In this document: positions 33,975 through 45,661 of the stretch, in pieces | Layout: each line of letters starts with the position of its first letter | Numbering within the stretch: position 1 is the stretch's first letter | Assembly (NCBI GenBank): GCA_034509735.1 | Contig: JACGWO010000004.1 | Coordinates: 22,053,395-22,117,394 of the forward strand | Origin: Sesamum alatum | Lineage: Eukaryota; Streptophyta; Magnoliopsida; Lamiales; Pedaliaceae | DNA: 64,000 bases | Direction of reading: 5' to 3' | Made by a program: the position numbers and the translations under genes | The notes under the pieces: model-generated | Seen by the model: the letters and a program-made list of their open reading frames with translations, nothing else | Told to the model about the DNA's origin: nothing | Database searches by the model: none

Positions 33975-34245
33975 CGAACCGGCAGCAGCAGCACGCTGGC
34001 CGCGCGCACAGGGGCGCGGCCGGGCGCGCGTGCAGGCAGGGGCCTGCGCGCGCCCGGCCAGCGCGCCCAGCGTGCGCGGACAGCGCGCGCGCGGCCGCGC
34101 GCGCAGGCATGGGCGCCTGCGCGCGTGCGCGCGCGCGCAAGCGCTAGGCGCGGGGGCGCGCTGGGCGCGCGCGCTGTGCGCGCTGGCAGAGGAGCCTGCG
34201 CGCGCGCGCGCGCCTGGCCGGCCGGCTGTGCCGTTTTCCGTTTCT
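33975..34245 (+). other. GC-rich island of the C3 leader
   Basis: Extremely GC-rich, with CGCGCGCG runs, about 235 nt after the primer site. CpG is not depleted here, as expected for a very recent copy. ORFs on both strands are compositional. Confidence 0.8.
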
Positions 34246-35683
34246 CTCCCGTTTTTGGCTCGTTTTTCAAAACTGTTTTTACTGTATTATTTTTATGATA
34301 TTTTCTGCATTATTCTGAACCCGTTGACTTAGAATATTTATTTTTGAGATTTGGAATTTTCTAAAATAAATATTGCTTGGTTGATGAGGAAAGGGTTTCC
34401 TAACAAGATTTAATTTTTGCAATGGTTGCACCAATGATCAAAATTCATATGTGAAATTTCGCAATAATTTCTGCGTTTTATGATGTTGGACATCATGGTT
34501 ATTTTATGGTTTGAGCATGAGTAGATCTTAACATGTATTAATATTGCACGAATGTTGGATTTTGGAATTCTTGAATAAATGGGCATATTCTTGAATTGTT
34601 GATTTTTGTGTTTCAGAAAAATTTGATTTTTCTGTATAATTCTGGGAATTTTTCTTAATTAATTAACTTGGGGCATTTTAATTTTGGTTGAGATTTTATA
34701 TTTCATAGAATTAATATTGCCTTGTTAATTATGGAAAAGGTTTTTCCAACAAAAATCGTTGTGCATAGGTTGCACTATTATCCAATGTTTGGTGTGGATA
34801 TTTTACATGTAGTTTCTGCATTTATTTTATGGTATGGATTATCATGGATGTTGGTATAGCATATTTTACGTGGGATATGTATTTGTGCTATTTGTGTTAA
34901 TTGATTTGACAAAGGATGATCACAAAGCCCCTAGACCGCATGTATGGTTTATTTACATTTATTTGTTGGGTTGTGGCCTGTGTGCCTCTTTATTTTCCTC
35001 TCTGTCTCTCTTCTAGTGCCTTGGAATAATAAGGCTTTCTCTCTCCCTCCCAATGTACTCCCCCAAATGTTTAATTGGGGTTTCTTATTTTATGATGTAA
35101 TGAGAGTAGAATTAGTGGTGAGGTTTTATTCTTTTTTGTAAATAAAAGCTGCAAGAGAAGATAAGCCCAAGGTGTTGGAGGCCCATGGAGGTTGCCATCA
35201 GATGGCCCACGGAGGATCCATGGAGAAGAAGCCCGGTGTAGGCCCACGATGGAGAGCCCAAGAAGATAAAGAGGACTTACAAGGCCCATTGCATGTAATG
35301 GGTTATTAAAACTTGTAATAGTGTAGGGCCTACCCTTAGATTGACCATAGATCCACTGCGGGCTCAGTGGGTCGCATAGGTTTGGGCTTGTGATCATCCT
35401 ACAGGGGCGTGCTAGGCTTTATTTTGCATGCGATGCGTATTAATTGCTTATGATTATTCTATATGCTTTATGTATGGTTACATTCACGCTTAGAATATTT
35501 CTGCCATAACGCACGCAATGCAATACTTAATATGTGATGAGGTCTCGTTCTATCAAAACTCTCACTTGGTTAAACCAAGTTAAATATAGACCCTTAATAA
35601 ATGGACTAGGACTCTGGGAGTCTGTCCAAGCCTTCCATCCATGGCAAAAGTGAGGAAGATCTTTTAGGTCGATAGCGTGGTCT

Positions 35684-35774
35684 CACGAGTCGTGGCACGA
35701 CTATCGTGCTTAAAAGAAGCTGCACTTTGTCATGAACGATGAGTAGACTACTGTTACCTGTCTCACGAGTCGTG
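35684..35774 (+). promoter_or_regulatory. Pair of palindromic leader motifs, C3
   Basis: CACGAGTCGTG at 35684-35694 and 35764-35774, 80 nt apart. The second copy ends 360 nt before the relic gag ATG at 36134, almost exactly as in C1. Confidence 0.7.
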
Positions 35775-36133
35775 GAGGTAGCAGTGAGTTTATGAATCGG
35801 TTGATTGGGTCGGGTCTAACGCCCGAATAACGTGATTCGCTTGGAGTCCTCGGGATCACGTGAAAGGGTGAGGCAATTATCTTGGGAATCTCGTGGAACG
35901 AGAATGGTATGGAATACCTCCCACGGGTTCTTTTCCCATGCGAATCGTAAAAGCGGGGTATGGGGGAGATCGCTGTGGATCCCGAGCCCACTAGGAAAGG
36001 ATTTCCCGAAAACAACGTTTGAGAGTGCCGTGTTTTCGTAGAAATAGTGGGAGAGGTTAAGGACTAAAGACCGAGACTTAACCAAAATATTACTTCATTC
36101 TGCTTATTATTTTCTGTTTCATATATGTTGTGA

Positions 36134-39100
36134 ATGTCTAAGAATCCACCAAACACATCACTAAGAGGCTCATTAAAAAGGAACCAATTACACGAATTGA
36201 CTGCGAAATCTTAAGATGGTCTTAGATTTCCAGAACCTTAACTCACATACCGGAATGAGGGCGTTCCTCAGCGCTTGCCGGAGGGGTCGACAACTAAGGC
36301 AACGCTTGGCGTTCAAAAGTTGAAGGATGACCACCGGCAAATAGGATATAATGATGTTGGCTCAAACTATGCTTCGCTTGCATCATGTCTATATGGTCTT
36401 GGACCAGCATGTGGGGTAAAATGCAACGAAGGCATGTTTGGAGCTAAGATGACGGAAGGGATGTCGGTACAAAGAACATGGAGTGATGATGCAATCCCTA
36501 GTGGAGAAGCTCAAAAGACCTCCATGTCAGTCTTGAAAAAGAGACGTACATTGACATGATCCTTCAGTCTCTTCCTTCCTCCTACGAACCATTAATTATC
36601 AACATGAATGAGCTTAGAAAAGATCTTCATAGGTTGGTAATTATGTCGGTCTAGTACGAGGCAACGATTGCAAAATCTGCGCCGTTGGTACTAGTAGGAG
36701 AGGCTTCAACCTCCATAGCGAAAGGCAAGGGTGCCAGACGCTAAAAGAGGAAGAAGGGTAAGGTAACATCAACTATTGCAGCACTTCAAAGTGTTGTTCC
36801 TTTACAACACAAGGTGGAGGTAAAGGAAAGAGCAAAAGGTTCAAGCAGTCAATAGATTCTAAGAACGTAAGCATTTACTGTCGTAAAAAGGGCCATTGGA
36901 AAGGGGAGTATTCTAAACCCCTCTCCAATGTAGGTAAAATTTGATATTAAGTATTGACATGATCACTTTTACTCTATTTGGTATTTGATACCATTCCTAT
37001 CACTAATCTGCGGGTGGTTTGCAGAAAGTGAATAAGGACTTAAAAAAGCCAAGAACAGTTCTAGGATTCAACAATGGCAAGGTCCATTGATGAAAAGGAC
37101 TAGAGACTTGTTAGGCCCATAATCGTGATCATGTTAGGGTAATATAGGAATTACGTAACCTAGCTTGATCAAAAGTATGTCTCTTTGTTGGACAAAGGTT
37201 TTATTACATACATATTTGATCAAACAAAATTATTGAATATTGATTCATGTTTGCTAGTGTTTGTACGTAAATTCCTAAAATACCATCCTATAAAAGGTTT
37301 ATGGATACTCAAAATTCAAATTATTTAAATGGATTAATCAAGACCAACTTACAGATTTGGCATCTACAACAGCTAGGACGTTTCTTCTTATTAAAAGATA
37401 AGTAAATTGGAAAGTTCGATGAATCTAGAAATAGATGATTCGAATCGACTAAATTTACAAGTCTTTTATGAAGAAGAAAGTCCGAAAGCTCTTTGTTGGA
37501 CAAAGTAGGCTTGCCAAATAGTCTATTGGAAGGGAGCCAATAAGACAACTGTAGGTTACTAATGCACAAAGACCATAAGAGGGTTCAAAAGTCTAAAGGT
37601 CCCATAGGAGGTTTGGGAATTAGACTTAAGGAGGTGAACCATAAATGGTTGCAAAATTAAACCTGTTTCGATAGGATCGAAAAGGCCGTGTATTTAGTGG
37701 GAGCTCTTGAGCATCCAGTTGAGAATGGAATTCTCAATGAAACATTTCCTATAAAGGCCAAGTATGACGGTCTGTGATAAAGGGAACGATCGAATCTCGT
37801 TGGACGAAGATCGATCGAAGTTTCGCCCAATTACCTTAGCCCGTGTAGACGTAGACTCAAAATTGCCAATGTAAGGAACGTGGCACTTTGCTAGGAGTCA
37901 CGCACAAGGAGCCATGGTTTGGCAAACCTGTGTCCCGACAAAGTCCTTGAGCATGTAGAAGGATCCTACATGCGTCGAGGGACTAGTGGGAGACAAATTA
38001 GACTCGGTGTGTAATTTGTACAAGTTTACGACAGAATAATACTAACGTTGCTTAGAATCGCATTTCTTAAATTGATCATATTCCAAGTCCCCTTAAGAAC
38101 GAACCCGAATGTCGTAAGAGGTACGAGTGATCGGGATATGTTCGGTCAAATTTGGATAGTAATCCAAATGACCTGCGGAACGTGATGTTGGAAATCGTAG
38201 TAGGATTTATGGAGAGGAGCCATAGAATCCGCTAGGAAATTCAAACAAGGTTTGAAACACCGCATAACTGGAATATTCGTTTTGACGAGCTCATACGGAG
38301 CATGACTCGGTCTTAAACGACGTAGGTGATCAGTGGGAGTAGAAATGGCGTTCCAAGTGTTTAAGTGTGTAATGTCTTGATTCATGGATGAATTCAAGGC
38401 ATTAGGAATCACTAAAACTCAAACTGTAACTCACGAAAATTCTCGATGACATTTTAGGGATCCCACATACATATCATGAATTGAGCTTTTCAAAGACTCA
38501 GTCATGGTGGACTGATGAGAAAAACTCATATATGTAGAGGGACAAGTTGTTCGAGACTCAGTCATAGTAAGACTGATGAGAAAACTTGGATACTATGCAT
38601 AAAGCATCAAGCCATTCAAGACTTAGTCACGGTGGACTAATGAGAAGGCTTGGATGTTGAGTATCCCCTACGTCTTAACCCTAGGCAAACATATGATATG
38701 TTTACTCGGTGCATAGGAACCGATGTTGAGAGTGCTTCTAGCATGGCTCAACATAAATCGGTAATGCACTGAGGGGTTGAAGACAGCAATCAAGAACGAT
38801 CCTTAGTACCTGAATAAGGACTAAAGATGTGTTCATGATGCACCGTCTGTTGAGAGTTACTTTGGAAGGCTAAAGCGATACTAGCTTCCAGAGCATAAGT
38901 GAAAACCAGTTAGTCTCAAAGGTATGCACAGTCAGGCCCAATGACGAGTGCATCGGATAGTGGTCACTGATGAAGACCGCGTCCATAGGATGGACGTGGC
39001 GCCTAGCACGACCAAGCCATGTTTGCCTATATGGCAGGCAACTTGGCTATGGGAGTATTGGCACGAGATCTCATCACAAGATCCACGAAAATATTCTTAG

Positions 39101-39250
39101 ACAACCACCATCTCTAAGAGGCAATGGTGGATAGAGGTAACACGGTTAGACCGTATTGCTTCGCAAGGAAATATAAGCGGACTCACAATACCTTAGTCGG
39201 TATCGTAGATTACTCATACTCAGAGGATTCTGAACAAAGTGGGTAATTGA
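36134..39250 (+). pseudogene. Shattered copia gag-pol of C3
   Basis: Starts ATGTCTAAGAAT like C1 gag, then decays. Recognisable shards in order: FGAKMTEGMSVQ (about 36440), the LQSLPSSYEP-like block (about 36565), a CCHC-like stretch (about 36870-36910), integrase KKKVRKLFVGQSRLAK (about 37465-37515), LVGDKLDSVCNLYKF (about 37985), the GSIQY-like RNase H approach (about 38690), and the tail with CTCATACTCAG (39211). Stops and indels occur every few dozen bases, and it is about 0.8 kb shorter than intact gag-pol. No domain is complete, and RT motifs are absent or unrecognisable. The collinear order shows descent from an ordinary gag-pol. Confidence 0.85.
38485..38655 (+). repeat. Triplicated hairpin motif inside C3
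   Basis: Three copies, about 75 bp apart, of GACTCAGTCATGGTGGACTG followed by ATGAGAA (near 38495, 38559 and 38619, with changes). Each can fold CAGTC against GACTG. Not seen in the C1 or C2 pol. Confidence 0.6.
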
Positions 39251-39255
39251 CTTAT

Positions 39256-39271
39256 TGGTCAAGTGGGAGAT
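39256..39271 (+). promoter_or_regulatory. C3 polypurine tract
   Basis: TGGTCAAGTGGGAGAT directly before the 3' LTR; intact despite the ruined pol next to it. Confidence 0.8.
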
Positions 39272-41591
39272 TGTTAGAATAGGTGACCAGAAAGTCAATG
39301 GTATTGGCTGTTCTGAGAACCATTCGTCAATCTGTGAACAAGTAATATTATGTTAATGAATGCAGTAAGGATTCATAGGCATGAGTTTGTTGTACTTACT
39401 GCTTGCATCGTTACGATGTCACAACAAACGCCCACAGACTGAAATAACATTTCGGGAAATTGGAACTACGCTTGGAGGTAGGTTCATGAAATCAGTTTCG
39501 CCGAATTAGTCTGAAATACTCCAAGTCAAAGGAATCTCGAGACAGGGCATCGAGAATCCATTTGAGACTTGCACTAAGCATCTGCTGTCGTGTTTCATCG
39601 ACGGGTGACGAGGATCGTCTAAGCAGTGTTAGTGGGTCGGCCTGCTGGGGAGCGGCCGACTGAGGTGACTCGCGGGAATCGTCATATAGAAGCTACTCGG
39701 GCTTGGTCGGTATGACTCGTATTCCCGGTTCCGATAGTACGGGATTAGTCCTCGGACTTGAGGATCACGGCAGTCCCCTACATACTAAGGCTGTATCTTG
39801 GATCTGGTGAAATTTGACCGATTATATCACATGGTCATCATAAGCCTCGTCCAGTGCAGTCGGAGTATGTAAGAACGGTGAATTCCAAGATAGGATCTGT
39901 CCCCTGTCAAAGGATATGACAGCAAGATCTCCTATGCGCTCGGAGATGGTTTAGACTCACAAAGTCTATGGCCATAGCACTTGATGTAGTGGGAAAGGAT
40001 TTCCTACGTCGAGTTAAACCTATCTCGAGCATTATGCATAGTTGCCTAGTCAACGATGGGAACCGACCCCTAGACTAAAGGCCGGGAGACAGGCGACAGT
40101 AGGACCGTACCCGTACGTATCGAGCGTCGGTAGGACCGCACCTGCGTATAACTCGGAGCCTAAATGTTCACACCATAAATTCACCTAGTCTCTAGTGCCA
40201 TGGACCGTTGCTAGATGGCCACCCATGGTAACGGACTACTTTAGTTATGAAATAATGAAAAGTAGGTCCAAGTCTAGCTGAAAGGTGAACCTAAAGAGTC
40301 ACACCCGCTACACCAAATGAAAGGGAATTAATTTGGAATTAATTCCGGGAGAAGGTTTAATTTAATGGAATTAAATTATACTTCTTGGAGATACAAGCCT
40401 CGATGTATTATTTGGAATAATCGGGCTTGAGTTCATAAATTAGATTTATGAATTTTACAAAGCATGGGCTTTCCTTTTAATTAGATTAAAAGGGTGAATT
40501 AATTAATTAATGGGCTTGGTATTAAATAGGATTTAATATAAAGTCCATGGACTATTTAATTTGGAATTAAATAAAGTCCATTCCATTAATTAATTAATGG
40601 GCTTAGTATATTAAATAGGATTTAATATAAAGTCCATGGGACTATTTAATTTAGAATTAAATAATCCCATTCTATGGAATTAATTAATGGGCTTGGTATT
40701 AAATAGGATTTAATATAAAGTCCATGGACTATTTAATTTGGAATTAAATAAAGTCCATTCCATTAATTAATGGGCTTAGTATATTAAATAGGATTTTAAT
40801 ATAAAGTCCATGGGAATATTTAATTTAGAATTAAATAGGCCCATTCCATAAAGCCCATCAAAATGGATGGACAAGATTTGATCTAGAGAATGATGAGATG
40901 AAGGGCCATGATTAATTTGACTTAATCAAAGCCTAATTTGACTAGGATTTGACTAGGTCAAAATCCTAGTCAAAGTGTGTCTCTTTGGAAGAGTTTGAGA
41001 AGGAATAGGAATTCCATCTTCTATAAATACTTAAAAAAAACACACACTTACACCTACTATTCTCTACAACTCTCATCTCTCATCACTCTCAAGATTTTCG
41101 TCCATCCCCTCTTCTTTTCTCCAAGATTTCTATTTTGTTCTTCTTGATTTATTCAAGGTAGAACATAAGAGACGCCGGTTGCGTTAATTGATAGCGTGTA
41201 CCGATGTCTCTTCTCCCCAATGATTTTCTTGCTAGCACAAGGGTTCGTTGCTTTCCGGTGCAGCGAGTGAGATGATTTAGAGGGTCTCTTCTTGAGATCT
41301 TGGTGCAAAACGGGGAACAATGCATGTAGCCGAACGAAGACAAAACTACAACCGGGTAGGTTCTTTAATTATGGTTTTCGTTTCTAATTCTATGGCCTCC
41401 ATGTTGTGTTTTATTGAACATGAGATACACCGAACGCCCGGGAGAATCAAGGGCACACCCCTTGATTCGTTTATGTATATTATGCATAGTTTAAATTCCA
41501 TTTAATTATGCTTTGTAATTTTTTATCCCGCACTATTCCGCGCTTCCGCTATACGCGCTCATCTCCCGGGCCGATCCACCGATTTCTTTCA
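39272..41591 (+). mobile_element. C3 3' LTR
   Basis: 2,320 bp, the same as the 5' LTR except one added T near 41520. TATA box at 41022-41028. Ends GATTTCTTTCA, then target duplication ATTAT. Confidence 0.95.
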
Positions 41592-41680
41592 ATTATAGAT
41601 AAGTAAGTATGCCTGCTAAAGGCAATTTATTAAAGCTTAAGCCTGTAAAGCATGAAAGAAGGTGTGCTTAGGGGGAAAGG

Positions 41681-41960
41681 CTCGAAGCCAGTAGGGGTAC
41701 ACAAGCAGGGCGGCTTATCAAAGCTCGAAGCCAATAGGAGTGCACCAGCCGGACGGCATATCAGGGCTCGACGCCAGTAGGAGTGCGCCAGCAGGTCGGC
41801 TTATTAAAGCTCGAAGCTAGGGGGAGTGCGCCAGCTGGGCGACTTATCAGGGCTCGAAGCCAGTAGTGATACACCAGCAGGGCGGCTTATGATGAGTGTG
41901 CGCCAGCCAGGGTGGCTTATTATATGCGTGTGCAAGCAAGGAGACTTATTGAACATTGGG
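41681..41960 (-). repeat. 43-bp minisatellite in the 3' UTR of a minus-strand Tat element
   Basis: Copies begin with CTCGAAG (or CTCGACG) at about 41681, 41724, 41767, 41810 and 41853, a strict 43-bp period, then decay to about 41960. It lies just beyond the pol end of the element at 42090-44780, the same position as the 44-bp array at 994-1390, but the unit sequence is different. 41597-41680 is AT-rich flank. Confidence 0.85.
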
Positions 41961-42089
41961 AGCCAACAAGGTTAATAACCTGTTGATATGGCAGAGTATA
42001 GCAAAGGGAGCAAGGATTGCTCTTGTGGTACTAGTATATCCATGTGGAAGCAAGTAGAAAAGTTATAAACAAGGAGTAGGGAGTTTAGG

Positions 42090-43330
42090 AGTAAAACGTC
42101 CTGAGGTTGTAAGTGTTCCAAGGTCTGGAGATCCTTCTGCCATCTACATCTTCCAACTCATACGCTCCGACTTAACAATCCAGGTGATCTTGTGGGGACC
42201 TCCTAGTTGGGAGCAAGCTTTCCTACTAGTTTTAAGGTACCTGTTCGTCTTAGCACGAGGTGACCCATATGGAATTCTCTCATCCTTACCCTTCTGTTGT
42301 AAGCATTAACTATCTTCTACTTGTATCTTTTCATGTGAGTTCAAGCATTCTCGAACTCCTCCACGACTAGGTTAGCACGCAGCAGGGCATCATAGCTTTC
42401 CTGTTCGTAGTGCTAGACTCTGAAGGTTTCCAGCCCTGCTTCAGTAGGGATCACAACTTTTAAGCCGTATACCAGGATGAAGGGAGTTTCTCTTGTGGTT
42501 GATCTAGGGTCCTTTAGGACCCTAGCACACTATACAGGGCGTCTACCCACTGTCCTCCTACTTGTTCTAGCCTGGTCTTGATGCCTTGTACCAAAATGCG
42601 GTTTGTGACCTCTACCTTCCCATTAGCTTGGGGGTAGGCGACTGAGGTACAGCATTACTCGATGCCTAGGTCGGCACACGGGTTCTCCACCCCTGAAACT
42701 AGTGACCATTGTCAGAAATGAGAACACAAGGTAAGCCATACTTGCATACTATATTCTTCCATATGAATTTGAGTACTTCGCTTTTTGGTGATTTTGGAAA
42801 GGGGCTCAGCCTCTACCCACTTGCTCAAGTAGTCTATCGCTACCAATAGGAATTTGTGTTGCCCTTGTGACACGGGGAAAACACCGACTATGTCTATCCC
42901 CCACTGGGAAAAAGGGCAAAGAGAGGAGAGAGCCTTGAAGGGCTCAGTTGGTAAATGCATGGGGGAGGGGACGCATGCCTCTGGTAGTGCTCACACTTTC
43001 TCACCCAATTTAGTGCATCCTTCTTCTTGAGAGTAGACCAAAAATATCCGGCTCTGAGAGTCTTCCCTTCTAAGGCCATGTTACCTGTATCTTATCCGCA
43101 GGATTCTTCGTGTATCTCCTACAACAAGGACTGGCCCTCCTCAGCTGATAGGTATCGAAGGTAGGGATGAGAGAAGCTGCACTTGTAGAGGATTCCCACT
43201 AACAGGGTAAACCTAGCTTCCCTGCTCCTCAGGCAGGCTTCCTCGTTTGCGTCAGCAAGAAGGATTCCTTCCTGTAGGTAGTCTAGGAGGGGTTTCCTCA
43301 AATCTGTGCTAATATGCAAGATATTCACAT
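42090..43330 (-). pseudogene. Tat-type gypsy integrase, dead
   Basis: Minus strand. Reading from 43330: a spacer, the zinc-finger zone (LNWVRKCEHYQRHA), then the core with WGIDIVGVFPVSQGQ (first D), KWVEAEPLSKITKK, a frame-shifted DNG region near 42700, and AYPQANGKVEVTNRILVQG (E) near 42630. The C-terminal tail ends about 42090. Frameshifts and stops are frequent. It resembles the integrase at 8-880 but is a different subfamily. Confidence 0.85.
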
Positions 43331-44200
43331 TAGTATCAAGTGAAACCTTGTTAAGGGTTGTTACAGTGATAGTGCGAGTATTGAAGTGGGATAGAGAGCT
43401 AGCTAGCCGGGCAAGGTAATCCGCCTTGGCGTTCTCAGCGTCAGAAATTCGGTAGAGATGGAAGCTCTTCAGCCTACTCTTGAGTTATTCTATTTCATGG
43501 AGGTACTGGTTCATATGGTTCTCTTTAACATCATATGTACCACCACCTGGTTGGTCACCAACTAGGAATCAAAGTAGGCGATCAAGTTCTTTACTCCAGC
43601 ATCGAAGGCCATCTTGATACCTACTATGAGGGCCTCATACTCAGCTTTATTGTTCGAGGCCTTGATGTCAAATCTTAGAGAAAATTCTAGCTCATCTACT
43701 TTGCTGCTAGTCTGCATAATTCCTGCTCCACTACGTGCATAGGTCGACGAGCCATCTACATGCAGTAGCCATTTTCCTTTGCCATCCTCTGTTGGTGTGG
43801 TTTCAATCATAAATTCAGATAGTGCTTGCGCCTCGATGGTTGTTTGGGGCTAGTAGGAGATGTCGTAATCGCTGAGCTCAATAGCCCATTTGATCATCCT
43901 ATCTGAAGTCTCAGCTTTCCCCAGCGTGGTTCGCGTGGGGTGGTTAGTGCGCACAATAATACAATGTGATAAAAAATAAGGATGTACTTTTCTAGCAGTT
44001 GTAACCAAGGCAAATGCTAGCTTTTCTACCTCAAAGTAGTGTTGTTCAGCGCCATGCAATACCTTGCTGACATAATTGATAGGTTTTTGAGTTTCGTCCT
44101 CCTCTTTTATCAGCATGGAACTTATAGTATGTTGACACGCAACATGGTACAAGTATAATGGTTCACTTAGCAATGCGACCAGCAAGTCTCTAAACTTCAT
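43331..44200 (-). pseudogene. Two consecutive RNase H domains of a Tat element
   Basis: The first (44200-43850) continues RT with the retroelement RNase H pattern: KPINYVSKVLHGAEQHYFEV, EKLAFALVTTARKV, VRTNHP and IELSDYDISY. The second (43810-43562) is an archaeal/plant-like RNase H: LHVDGSSTYARSGAGI, then NNKAEYEALIVGIKMA, then the FDS strand. The tandem of an ordinary and an additional RNase H is a hallmark of Tat-lineage gypsy elements and is the strongest evidence for lineage here. A stop follows FDS at 43562 and the frame is lost after it. Confidence 0.88.
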
Positions 44201-44780
44201 TGAGGTTGATAGGAGGCTTCATCTCTTTGATTTCTCATATCTTATCTGGGTTGAACTCAATGCCCTTCTCTGTCACCATGTAGCCCAGGAATCGCCCGCT
44301 TCGGACGCCGAATGCACACTTGGCAGGATTCAGCTTCATGTGGTACTTCCTTAGTATGCTAAATGTTCGAACAACATTTGTGATGTGCTTATTAGCAGCC
44401 GACACTTTACCAGCATGTCGTCCATGTATACCTCCATTTTGCGTCCGAGCTATTCCAAGAACATACAGTCCACTAACCGCTGGCAGGTAGCACCTGCAGT
44501 TTTTAGCTCGAAGGCCATGACAATGTAGCAATATGTTCCCCCCGACATGATGAAGCTTACTCGTTTCTTGTCATTGGGTTAAGCATAATCTAGTGATAAC
44601 CTGCAGGGCATCCATTAGGCTTAATAGTTCATGACCAGAGGTGGAATCCACCAGCTGGTCTATACGAGGTAAGGATAAAAATCTTTAGGACGAGCCATAT
44701 TTACATCTCTAAAATCCACGCACATACATCATTTCTTACCTGATTTTAGGACAAGTACCACATCGGATAACTACTTGGGT
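44201..44780 (-). pseudogene. Gypsy reverse transcriptase fragment
   Basis: Minus strand; upstream RT and protease are missing. Visible blocks: VCVDFRDVNMARPK (about 44740-44700), an AFELKTAGATCQRLVD block (about 44515-44470), the active site MEVYMDDMLVKS (about 44430-44400) and LNPAKCAFGV near 44325, in shifting frames. It truncates at about 44780 without gag. Confidence 0.82.
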
Positions 44781-45137
44781 GGTAAATTGCTTTATATTTA
44801 GAAATACAGGAGAGTAAATTGCTATTTTTTTCATAGGGGGGTAATTTACTCATTTATAATATTATAGGGGGTAAATTGCATTAAACCCATAAATAAAGTT
44901 AGCAAAATCCGTATTCTAATCCTTTGATTTTTCTCTGCAAAACTTCAATTGGCGTAATTAACTTTGATCTAGAATTTGAATCTACAACCATTGTTTTTAA
45001 ATAAATCATTATAATTTTCAACGTGGATTTGAAAACTTTAAGGGGGAATCGCCACATTGAAACAACATCAAAACCCGGATTAGAATACTTACAGATTGAC
45101 AATTAACTATTGCTTTATAATAATCAGTACTGATGAC
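44781..45137. other. Unassigned AT-rich stretch
   Basis: Holds three loose copies of GTAAATTGC-type words (44787-44890). No gene is seen; a short minus-strand ORF at 44899-45102 has no recognisable features. Confidence 0.4.
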
Positions 45138-45661
45138 TAGGCCTGTCAATGGGTAGCGGAAGGCCCTACCTAGGCCCACTTCCTAAACATACCCAATTCA
45201 ATAATTAATCTAGAGACCCAGACCCAATGGATCTGAGACCCAATGAGCCAAAGACCCAAATATATTCTACTAGACCCGAATTTTTGGGTCCGATCTGGAT
45301 CTAACCCGACCTTTTTTTTTTAAAAAAAAAAAACAATCTAATCAAATTTATGTCTTTCCTTCTCTACCACTAGCAAGCTCTCTTTCTCTCGCTCATTCAC
45401 TTACACGGACAAATGTGCTGCTCACATCAAACTCCTCTTGGTTTTTGTCTCAAGGTTGCGAATCAAGAGAAAAAAATGGGGTCTGTTTCTCTTAAAATAG
45501 GAACAACAAATGGGTCCTTCTCTTGTTTCTCAGAAAAATGGGTTATGTTTCTCTTGTTTTTAATGGGTCTGGGCCCGATTTAAAACTATAGGTCTAGGTA
45601 TGGGTCTAGACCTATTATAATGGGCCTGGGTATGGGTAAATTTGGCCCATCGACAGGCCTA
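45138..45661. mobile_element. Small hAT-like non-autonomous transposon
   Basis: 524 bp with imperfect terminal inverted repeats TAGGCCTGTCAATGGG and CCCATCGACAGGCCTA. The interior is rich in GACCCAA/GGGTCT words, typical of small plant hAT elements whose ends read like TAGGSNTGTCAATGGG. The 8-bp flanks CTGATGAC and CTCATAGC match at only 5 of 8, so the target duplication is doubtful. No transposase is encoded. Its last 100 bp are part of the 808-bp array. Confidence 0.5.

Larger units (their letters stand above)
33746..36133 (+). other. C3 leader (5' UTR)
   Basis: About 2.4 kb. In order: GC island (33975-34245), pyrimidine tract with TGCCTTGGAATAATAAGGC (about 35012-35030), the block CAGGGGCGTGCTAGGC (35402-35417) and the palindrome pair (35684-35774). 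The order matches C1 and C2, showing that the leader is conserved while the coding part is not. Confidence 0.8.
31414..41591 (+). mobile_element. Copia element C3: very young, non-autonomous
   Basis: 10,178 bp with perfect target duplications ATTAT (31409-31413 and 41592-41596). LTRs are 2,319 and 2,320 bp, offset by 7,858 throughout and by 7,859 only after one extra T near 41520; I found no other difference. Primer site, GC island, palindrome pair and polypurine tract are all canonical. Yet the gag-pol zone (36134-39250) is shorter than in C1/C2 and full of stops, deletions and rearrangements. Fresh LTRs plus old wreckage mean it moved recently using proteins from another element. Confidence 0.95.

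Noticed and set aside
33854..34332. ORFs of up to 144 residues on both strands
   Set aside because: Same cause: GC island of the C3 leader with compositional openness.
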